Origin: Streptomyces sp. MUM 178J
GTDB lineage: Bacteria; Actinomycetota; Actinomycetes; Streptomycetales; Streptomycetaceae
Direction: 5' to 3'
Assembly: GCF_022414575.1 (NCBI RefSeq)
Contig: NZ_JADWYQ010000007.1
Span: 1-64,000, forward strand
DNA: 64,000 nt
A program made the translations under genes and the position numbers. Below the pieces are notes generated by a model. It had not been told where the DNA came from and searched no databases. It saw nothing but the letters and a program-made list of their open reading frames with translations. This document shows, one piece after another, positions 57,547 through 64,000 of the stretch (position 1 is the stretch's first letter; each line of letters opens with the position of its first letter).

Positions 57547-58289
57547 ACACCACGGTCGAGCCGGTGACGGGCCGGATCCACTCCTGGGACCTGTCCACGG
57601 GAGTGGACGGTCCCGGGACCCGGTTCGTGCTCTTCCTCTCCGGCTGCCCGCTGCGCTGCCTGTACTGCGCCAACCCGGACACCTGGCACATGCGCGACGG
57701 CAAGCCGGCCACCGTCGACGAGGTGGTGACCGAGATCGAGAGGTACCGGCCCTTCATCACCACCGCAGGCGGGGGAGTGACCCTCACCGGCGGCGAGGCC
57801 CTGCTCCAGCCGGCCTTCACGGCCGCGATCTTCCACCGCTGCAAGGAACTCGGCCTGCACACCGTCCTGGACACCTCCGGCTTCCTCGGCGCCCGCGCGA
57901 GCGACGAACTGCTCGCCGACACCGACCTGGTCCTGCTGGACATCAAGTCCTTCGACGTCCGCACCTACCGGAAGCTGACCGGCGGCGACCTCGCCCCCAC
58001 CCTCACCTTCGCCACCCGCCTGGACCGGCTCGGCGTGCCTGTGTGGATCCGCTACGTCCTCGTCCCCGGCTGGACCGACGACCCGGCGGCCATCGACGGC
58101 CTCGGCACCTTCCTCGCCGGGCTGGGCAACGTCGACCGGGTCGACGTCCTGCCGTTCCACAAGCTCGGCGCCCACAAGTACGACGCGCTGGGCATCCCCT
58201 TCCCCCTGCGCGACACACCGACGCCGGACGCGAACCTGACGGAGCGGGTGCGGGAGCAGTTCCGGGAGCACGGCCTGCGGGCCCTGTGA
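57543..58289 (+). CDS. pflA: Pyruvate formate-lyase activating enzyme (radical SAM)
   Basis: 248 residues from GTG 57543 overlapping the pflB stop. Radical-SAM cluster CPLRCLYC (CxxxCxxC) near residues 37-44, GGG-GE motif in [12 protein letters not shown], and a length equal to E. coli PflA (246). It uses S-adenosylmethionine to place the glycyl radical on PflB. No extra ferredoxin domain, as expected for PflA. Confidence 0.95.
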   Translation: MNTTVEPVTGRIHSWDLSTGVDGPGTRFVLFLSGCPLRCLYCANPDTWHMRDGKPATVDEVVTEIERYRPFITTAGGGVTLTGGEALLQPAFTAAIFHRCKELGLHTVLDTSGFLGARASDELLADTDLVLLDIKSFDVRTYRKLTGGDLAPTLTFATRLDRLGVPVWIRYVLVPGWTDDPAAIDGLGTFLAGLGNVDRVDVLPFHKLGAHKYDALGIPFPLRDTPTPDANLTERVREQFREHGLRAL

Positions 58290-58412
58290 ACAGAGGCACG
58301 CCACGGCCGGGCGAGATACCGGGAAGCCGGTCGAAGGCCGAGCGGCGGTGGCACCCTGGATGTGCGGGGGCCGACATGGTCGTGCGCCCGGGCGCACGAC
58401 CGGCGATGGGTG

Positions 58413-61079
58413 CTACTCGCCGGATCCGTCGCCCGAGCCGAAGTAGCCCGCTCGCATGATCTCCGCCATGTCGTCGAGCATGGGCATCCGCGGGTTGGCG
58501 GGCGCGCACTGGTCCTCGTAGGCGTTCAGGGCCTGCTGGGGCAGCGCGACCAGGAAGCTCCGCTCGTCGACGCCGAGGGCCTGGAACGACGGCTCGATGC
58601 CCACGGCGTCACGCAGCCGCTCGACAGCCCGGGCGAGGGCCTCCACACCCGTCTGTGGGGTGGCCGCGGGCAGGCCGAGGACGCGGGCGATGTCCTGGAA
58701 GCGTTCGGGGGCGCGGTAGTTCTCGTACTTGGGCCAGCCGGTCAGCTTCGTGGGGACGGTGCCGTTGTAGCGGATCACGTGGGGGAGCAGGACCGCGTTG
58801 GTGCGGCCGTGGGCGATGTGGAAGGTGGCGCCGAGGGTGTGGGACATGGCGTGGACGATGCCGAGGAAGGCGTTGCCGAAGGCCATGCCCGCGATGGTGC
58901 CGGCGTTGTGCATCTTCTCCCGGGCCGCCGCCGACTCCTTGCGGTCGTTCACCGCCGCTTCGAGGTTGTCGAAGATCAGGCGGATCGCGTGCAGTGCGAG
59001 GCCGTCGGTGAAGTCGTTGGCGTAGACGGACACGTACGCCTCGATGGCGTGGGTGAGGGCGTCGAAGCCGCTGTCGGCGGCCAGGGCCGGGGGCAGGGCG
59101 GTGGTCAGGAGGGGGTCGACGATGGCCACGCTCGGGGTGAGCGCGTAGTCGGCGAGGGGGTACTTCCTGCCGGTGGCCGGGTCGGAGATGACGGCGAACG
59201 GGGTGACCTCGGCGCCGGTGCCGGAGGTGGTGGGCACGCAGACCAGGCGGGCGCGTGCGCCCAGTGTGGGGAAGCGGAAGGCACGCTTGCGGATGTCGGA
59301 GAACTTGTGCCGCATGTCGGCGAAGTCGATGTCCGGGTGCTCGTACAGCAGCCACATCACCTTCGCCGCGTCCATGGGCGAACCGCCGCCGAGCGCGATG
59401 ATCGTGTCCGGGCGGAAGTCCCGCATGAGGTGGGCGCCGTGCTGCACGGAGTCGATGCTGGGTTCGGGTTCGACGTTGTCGATGATCTGCAGCGTCACAG
59501 GCTCGGCACGGCGCTTGAGGACGCGGTCGACGCGGTCGACGAAGCCGAGGCGGGTCATGGTGGCGTCGGTGACGATCGTGACGCGGTGTACGTCCGGCAT
59601 GGAGGTCAGGTAGCGGATGGCCTGCGGCTCGAAGTAGATCTTCGGCGGGACCTTGAACCACTGCAGGTTGTTGCGGCGCGTGCCGACCCGCTTGACGTTC
59701 AGGAGCTGGGCGGCGGAGACGTTGTTGGACACCGACGTGCTGCCCCAGGAGCCGCAGCCCAGGGTGAGGGACGGCAGCAGGCTGTTGTAGATGCCGCCGA
59801 TGGCGCCCTGTGAGGAGGGTGCGTTGACGATGATCCGTACGGTCTTGATGCGCCTGCCGTACGCCTCGGCGAGTGCGCGGTCCTCGGTGTGGACGACGGC
59901 GCTGTGGCCCTGGCCGTGGAAGGCGACCATGTCGGCGGCCAGGTCGAAACCCTGCTGCTCGGAGCCTGCCCGCAGGACGGCGAGGACAGGGCAGAGCTTC
60001 TCGCGGGTCAGCGGCTCGTCCGGCCCCACGCGTTCGGCCTCGACCAGGATGAGGGAGGTGCCGGCGGGCACGCTGAAACCGGCCTGTTCGGCGATCCATG
60101 CCGGGCTCCGTCCCACGGCCGCCGCGTTGACCTTGGGCTCGCAGCCATCACCTGAGGCGGCCTTGCCGGTGGGGAAGAGGAACGCCTCCAGCTTCGTCTT
60201 CTCCTCGGCGGTCGCCAGGTGGGCGTGCAGCCTACGGAACTCCGTCAGAGCCTCGTCGTAGATCTCCTCGTCCAGGATGACGGCCTGTTCGGAGGCGCAG
60301 ATCATGCCGTTGTCGAACGACTTGGACAACACCAGGTCGTTGACGGCGCGGCGCAGCTTGGCGCTCTTGTGGACGTACGCGGGAACGTTGCCGGCGCCCA
60401 CTCCGAGGGCGGGCTTGCCGGCCGAGTAGGCGGCCTTGACCATGGCGTTGCCGCCGGTGGCGAGGATCAGCGAGACCCCCGGGTGGCGCATGAGCGTGCC
60501 GGTCGCCTCCACGGACGGGGTCTCGATCCACTGGACGCACTGCTCCGGCGCGCCCGCGGCGACGGCCGCGTCACGCACGATCCGGGCCGCCTCGGCGCTG
60601 CAGCGCTGGGCCGAGGGGTGGAAGGCGAACACGACCGGGTTGCGGGTCTTCAGCGCCATGAGCGCCTTGAAGATCGTGGTGGAGGTCGGGTTGGTGACCG
60701 GAGTGATCGCACACACCACACCGACCGGTTCCGCGATCTCGACCATGTCCTCGATGTCGTCGCGGGCGATGACGCCGACGGTCTTCATCTTGCCCATGCT
60801 GTCCGTGACATGCTCGCACGCGAACATGTTCTTGGCCGCCTTGTCCTCGAAGACACCGCGGCCGGTCTCCTCGACCGCGAGCCGCGCGAGCGCGGTGTGC
60901 TGGTCCAGGGCGGCGACCGACGCCTTCTTCACGATGAGGTCGACCTGCTCCTGCGTCAGGTCCTCGTAGTCGGCGAGCGCCTTGAGCCCGTTCGTGACCA
61001 GCCGGTCGACGGCGATGGCGGTCTCGGACGGCTCGCCGCCCGGGGCGGCGGGGCGGGTTGGGGCGTCCTGTCGGGTCAT
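58413..61079 (-). CDS. adhE: Bifunctional acetaldehyde-CoA / alcohol dehydrogenase
   Basis: 888 residues from ATG 61079 (E. coli AdhE is 891). N-terminal aldehyde dehydrogenase half (about 30-450) with the catalytic Cys in FDNGMICASEQAV (near 264) and the NAD region ALGVGAGNVPAYV. C-terminal iron-dependent alcohol dehydrogenase half with GGGSPMDAAKVMWLL (about 550-564) and metal ligands in GIVHAMSHTLGATFHIAHG. It reduces acetyl-CoA to ethanol with two NADH, and so would dispose of the acetyl-CoA and NADH from pyruvate formate-lyase metabolism. Convergent with pflA across 123 bp. Confidence 0.95.
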   Translation of the reverse strand: MTRQDAPTRPAAPGGEPSETAIAVDRLVTNGLKALADYEDLTQEQVDLIVKKASVAALDQHTALARLAVEETGRGVFEDKAAKNMFACEHVTDSMGKMKTVGVIARDDIEDMVEIAEPVGVVCAITPVTNPTSTTIFKALMALKTRNPVVFAFHPSAQRCSAEAARIVRDAAVAAGAPEQCVQWIETPSVEATGTLMRHPGVSLILATGGNAMVKAAYSAGKPALGVGAGNVPAYVHKSAKLRRAVNDLVLSKSFDNGMICASEQAVILDEEIYDEALTEFRRLHAHLATAEEKTKLEAFLFPTGKAASGDGCEPKVNAAAVGRSPAWIAEQAGFSVPAGTSLILVEAERVGPDEPLTREKLCPVLAVLRAGSEQQGFDLAADMVAFHGQGHSAVVHTEDRALAEAYGRRIKTVRIIVNAPSSQGAIGGIYNSLLPSLTLGCGSWGSTSVSNNVSAAQLLNVKRVGTRRNNLQWFKVPPKIYFEPQAIRYLTSMPDVHRVTIVTDATMTRLGFVDRVDRVLKRRAEPVTLQIIDNVEPEPSIDSVQHGAHLMRDFRPDTIIALGGGSPMDAAKVMWLLYEHPDIDFADMRHKFSDIRKRAFRFPTLGARARLVCVPTTSGTGAEVTPFAVISDPATGRKYPLADYALTPSVAIVDPLLTTALPPALAADSGFDALTHAIEAYVSVYANDFTDGLALHAIRLIFDNLEAAVNDRKESAAAREKMHNAGTIAGMAFGNAFLGIVHAMSHTLGATFHIAHGRTNAVLLPHVIRYNGTVPTKLTGWPKYENYRAPERFQDIARVLGLPAATPQTGVEALARAVERLRDAVGIEPSFQALGVDERSFLVALPQQALNAYEDQCAPANPRMPMLDDMAEIMRAGYFGSGDGSGE

Positions 61080-61366
61080 GGGGGTCGTGCCTCCGTCGTC
61101 GAGGTCGTTGGCCGGAAGACCGGCGCGTGCCGTGTGGGAGCGGCACCGCGGGGGATCGGTGCCGCTCCCACCACCACCGTCCCTCGGACGGGAGCCGTCA
61201 CCCAGGAGTCGAAGGTCCCGGCCGGGGCCCGACCGGGCCGGATCGTCAGGGCCGATCGGTTCTGACCGCGAGGTGTGCGGGACCGCGTACCGGGGCGGGG
61301 TGAGTCGCTGAAGCACCCCGAGGGGCGTCGTCACCGCTCGGGAAGCCGGCGGTGGGCGATCCAGCG

Positions 61367-62056
61367 CTAGGGGTGCTTCTCGGGCGGGCGGGTGTCGTCG
61401 ACGCGGAACGTGAGACTGTTCATCACGCCCACCACGCCGTCCACCCGCCAGGAAAGCCGGACAGCCACCGGGATGTCGCTACGGCGTTCCAGGCGTCCCT
61501 CCAGCGTGGCCGTCCCGTCGTGGACCGAGACGATGACGGTGTGGGGCGGCAGGCACATGGCATGGGTCAGGACCTCGTCGATGATCTCCTGCTGGATCTC
61601 CTCGTCCGTGCGCAGGAAGACCCGCAGCAGGTCACGGCGGGTGGCGATGCCGATCAGGCGGTCCTCCTCGTCCACCACGGGCAGCCGTGCGATCTGGTGA
61701 CGCTCCATCACCCGCGCGGCGTCCGCGACGCGTTGCTCCGGGTGCACGGTGATCGCGGGTGTCGACATCAGCTGCCCGGCGGTCATGGCACGGGCCTTGG
61801 CCGCGGCGACTTCGGCCTTGCGGCGCAGCGCCGGCGGCCAGGAGCGGATGCCCTGGGCTCGCCGGGCCTGCGCCGCCTGCCGGCGGACCAGGTCGGTCTC
61901 GGAGATCATCCCGAGGACCTTGTCATCGGCGTCCACCACCGGCAGGCCGCTGATCCTGTGCCGGGCCAGCAGCTGTGCCACGTCCTTCAACGGCGTCTCG
62001 TGGTACGCCTGGATGACGTCGGGGGTCATCACCTCGCCGACCTTGGATGTCTTCAC
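61367..62056 (-). CDS. CBS-pair protein with C-terminal BON domain
   Basis: 229 residues from GTG 62056 after GGAGAAGGGA; the frame is open upstream but loses family likeness. Two CBS repeats: VMTPDVIQAYHETPLKDVAQ (about 9-28) with LPVVDADDKVLGMISETDL, and LMSTPAITVHPEQRVADAA with LPVVDEEDRLIGIATRRDL. The last ~70 residues (TVIVSVHDGTATLEGRLERR) form a BON-type domain. CBS pairs sense adenosine nucleotides. Several such proteins appear in actinobacterial dormancy islands. The 287-bp gap to adhE holds no gene. Confidence 0.88.
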   Translation of the reverse strand: MKTSKVGEVMTPDVIQAYHETPLKDVAQLLARHRISGLPVVDADDKVLGMISETDLVRRQAAQARRAQGIRSWPPALRRKAEVAAAKARAMTAGQLMSTPAITVHPEQRVADAARVMERHQIARLPVVDEEDRLIGIATRRDLLRVFLRTDEEIQQEIIDEVLTHAMCLPPHTVIVSVHDGTATLEGRLERRSDIPVAVRLSWRVDGVVGVMNSLTFRVDDTRPPEKHP

Positions 62057-62558
62057 GGCAGTTCCCTTCTCCGCTGGTGTCCGTGGAGGGTCACCGGTCT
62101 CCGCCGGCGCCTGTGGAGGGCGATCGCCTTCCCCGCGTACGGCTGCTGCGGGTCGTCCCGCGTCCCCACAGGGCGAGGTGCCGGTGGCCGGCATCGGGAG
62201 GCCGGAACTCTCGGGTGAGGGCGGCCGGTCCGCCCGCTGCCGTCCCGTTGGACTGTCCCGGGTGGCCGGTCCTCGATGCCTCTACAGCCTCCCGCGCACC
62301 GGCTCGACGGGGCAGGGCCGACCAGCCCTGAGCCACGAGGCGAACTTTCCTCCTGCCGCCTGGACCCGGTCGGTGACGACGCCGCCACGGCGTGGGCCGC
62401 AACGGTCGTCCGCCGGAGCGAGGACGGGTACGTCGCCGCCGCGAAGGAGCGCCGGTCGGCCCTGACCGCGGCGCCATCAGGCCCATGCACACGGGGGCGC
62501 GGCCGGGGGAGTGTGACGGGTGAGAGCAATGGCGTAGGCACTGGATGTGGGAGGCACG
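62057..62558. other. Divergent intergenic region
   Basis: 502 bp between the leftward CBS gene and the rightward stress gene. A GC-biased frame (about 62370-62460) might be a remnant but nothing recognisable is read. The site GGGCCGCAACGGTC (62394-62407) resembles other GGGCCG...GGTC sequences of the island. Confidence 0.35.
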
Positions 62559-63437
62559 ATGAGCGGTGTGGTGGTAGTCGGTGTGGACGGGTCTGCGTCG
62601 AGTCTCGCCGCGGTCGAGGCCGCGGCACGGGAGGCGCGGTTGCGCGGGGCGGGGCTGCGGGTGGTGCACGCGTTCATCTGGCCCGCGCTGCACGTGCCCC
62701 TGGGCCCGTCACCTTCGGGCCCGCCCGAGGGCGGGCTCCGGAACCTGGCTGACCGTCTGGTGGCCGAGGCGGTCGATCGGGCGCGCGCCGCGGCACCGGA
62801 GGTCGAGGTCAGCCGTGCCGTCGTGACCGGCGAGCCACTGACGGTCCTGGAGGCGCAGTCGCGTGCGGCTGAGCTGGTGGTGGTCGGGTCCCGCGGCATG
62901 GGCGGGTTCGTCGGGCTGCTGGTTGGGTCGACGGCCGTCCATCTGGCGGCACACGGCCGGTGTCCGGTGCTGGTCGTACGGGAGCAGCCGAGTGCGGAAG
63001 GCCCGGTCGTGCTGGGCGTCGACGGCTCGGCGGCGGGTGGGCCAGCGGTGGACTTCGCCTTCGCCGAGGCCGAGCTGCGGAAGGCGCCGCTGGTGGCGCT
63101 GCACGCCTGGACCACCTGGAACGCGCCGATGCCCGCGCCGCAGGACCCGTCGATGCCCTACGCGAACCCGCCGGGCGCCCTCGCCGGAGAGGAGGAGCGC
63201 CTGCTGTCCGAGGCGCTCGCCGGACGCCAGGAGCGGTACCCGGGTGTGGTGGTGGAGCACCGGGCGGTGCACGGCGGGACGCGGGAGGAGCTGATCGAGG
63301 CGAGCAGGTCCGCCCAGCTGGTGGTGGTCGGGTCCCGCGGCCGGGGCGGCTTCACCGGGCTGCTGCTCGGCTCGGTCAGTCAGGCCCTGCTGCACCACGC
63401 CCACTGCCCCGTCACCGTCGTCCGCGGCAAGGAGTGA
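62559..63437 (+). CDS. Universal stress protein, two UspA domains (4)
   Basis: 292 residues from ATG 62559 after GGGAGG. Unlike the other three, both domains keep a full ATP-binding loop: GSRGMGGFVGLLVGSTA in domain 1 and GSRGRGGFTGLLLGSVS in domain 2. Openings VVVGVDGSASS and VVLGVDGSAAG. Likely ATP-binding, and translated with the P-type ATPase gene that follows at once. Confidence 0.93.
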   Translation: MSGVVVVGVDGSASSLAAVEAAAREARLRGAGLRVVHAFIWPALHVPLGPSPSGPPEGGLRNLADRLVAEAVDRARAAAPEVEVSRAVVTGEPLTVLEAQSRAAELVVVGSRGMGGFVGLLVGSTAVHLAAHGRCPVLVVREQPSAEGPVVLGVDGSAAGGPAVDFAFAEAELRKAPLVALHAWTTWNAPMPAPQDPSMPYANPPGALAGEEERLLSEALAGRQERYPGVVVEHRAVHGGTREELIEASRSAQLVVVGSRGRGGFTGLLLGSVSQALLHHAHCPVTVVRGKE

Positions 63438-63439
63438 CC

Positions 63440-64000
63440 TTGCCTGAGCAACAGTCCACGGCAGGGAATGACACCCTGCCCGAGCAGACCACGGCCGCAA
63501 ACCACGCCCTGCCGGTACCGGCACCCCTGCAGCCGGACGCCTGCCGGCGCGACGCCGCCGAAGTGGCGGACTTACTGGCCGTGCTCCCGGCCGCGGGCCT
63601 GACCACGGCGGACGCCGAGCAGCGGGCCGCCGTCTGGGGCGCCAACGCACTGGCCGAACCGGTGCGCCGACCGCAGTGGCTGCGCCTGCTGGACCAGTTC
63701 CGCAGCTGGCTGATCGGCATCCTGCTCGCCGCAGCCGTCGTCGCCGGAATCATCGGCCAGATCAAGGACGCCCTCATCATCACGGTCGTCCTGCTCATCA
63801 ACGCCACCATCGGCTACCTGCAGGAACGCCGCGCCGAGCGCAGCCTGGAGGCCCTGCGCCAGATGCTGGTCCCCACCGCACGCGTGCGTCGCGACGGCCA
63901 GGTGAAGGAGATCCCGGCCGGCACCCTGGTGCCCGGCGACGTCGTCCTGCTGGAAGCCGGCGACCGTGTCCCGGCCGACGGGCGCCTGGTGGTCGCCGAG
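63440..64000 (+). CDS. Cation-transporting P-type ATPase, N-terminal part
   Basis: 187 codons from TTG 63440, open to the right edge. A ribosome-binding GGAG lies at 63431 within the end of the stress gene. A disordered N-terminal ~35 residues are followed by a cation-ATPase N-domain (GLTTADAEQRAAVWGANALAEP), first helices FRSWLIGILLAAAVVAGIIG and LIITVVLLINATIGYLQE, and the actuator entry RDGQVKEIPAGTLVPGDVVLLEAGDRVPAD. This is the P2-type (Ca2+/Mg2+-like) layout. The phosphorylation site lies outside the window, so the ion is unknown. Confidence 0.9.
   Translation, partial: MPEQQSTAGNDTLPEQTTAANHALPVPAPLQPDACRRDAAEVADLLAVLPAAGLTTADAEQRAAVWGANALAEPVRRPQWLRLLDQFRSWLIGILLAAAVVAGIIGQIKDALIITVVLLINATIGYLQERRAERSLEALRQMLVPTARVRRDGQVKEIPAGTLVPGDVVLLEAGDRVPADGRLVVAE

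Noticed and set aside
61080..61334. Longer AdhE start at 61334
   Set aside because: The extra 85 residues have no AdhE similarity; starting at 61079 gives 888 residues, the family length.

Overview
The window is high-GC actinobacterial DNA with Streptomyces-type features: strongly GC-biased third codon positions, GTG/TTG starts, ATGA/GTGA stop-start overlaps, DmdR/IdeR-type iron boxes, and a sugar ABC operon without its own ATPase. No rRNA, tRNA, insertion sequence or CRISPR array was found.

Layout. (1) 1-8.4 kb is mixed chromosomal content: the N-terminal part of a large LuxR-type ATPase regulator that runs off the left edge, a secreted S8 protease with a P-domain, a two-domain VOC protein, a one-chain ABC transporter and a DUF350 membrane protein. 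(2) 8.4-13.2 kb is a leftward operon: anti-sigma-type ATPase, SorC-family regulator, sugar-binding lipoprotein and two permeases. (3) 13.6-46.2 kb is one iron-regulated hydroxamate siderophore locus. (4) 46.7-49.3 kb holds a small VOC protein, gene debris and an oleate hydratase. (5) 49.5-64 kb is a stress/microaerobic island: HPF-type ribosome factor, four tandem-domain universal stress proteins, an FMN split-barrel protein, a DoxX-like membrane protein, pyruvate formate-lyase with its activase, AdhE, a CBS-BON protein and the start of a cation P-type ATPase. A phosphoketolase C-terminal remnant lies in the middle.

The siderophore locus is the main result. A coelichelin-like set (N-hydroxyornithine formyltransferase, ornithine N5-monooxygenase, binding lipoprotein, MbtH protein, two FecCD permeases, ATPase, two exporter half-transporters) surrounds a single NRPS of about 4,827 residues with architecture C-A-T-C-A-T-C-A-T-C-A-T-C, no epimerase and no thioesterase. 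Specificity codes read by eye are A2 = DVWHFSLVDK (Ser), A3 = DMENLGLINK (N5-hydroxyornithine), and A1/A4 near-identical to each other (DVWIVGAVNK / DVFILGAVNK). X-Ser-hOrn-X, with X most simply N5-formyl-N5-hydroxyornithine, is the residue order of foroxymithine, an acetyl-capped diketopiperazine siderophore. Two of the five C domains lack the catalytic second His of HHxxxDG: C3, where a hydroxamate rather than a peptide bond would form, and the terminal C5, where product release must occur.

The locus also carries its own acetylated-ornithine pathway under iron boxes: an ArgA-like GNAT acetyltransferase plus argC-argJ-argB, without argD. Together with a siderophore-interacting reductase and a YtcJ-like amidohydrolase of unknown role, this suggests that ornithine (or N-acetylornithine) supply is co-regulated with siderophore assembly. 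Seven 19-bp iron boxes tie the transcription units together.
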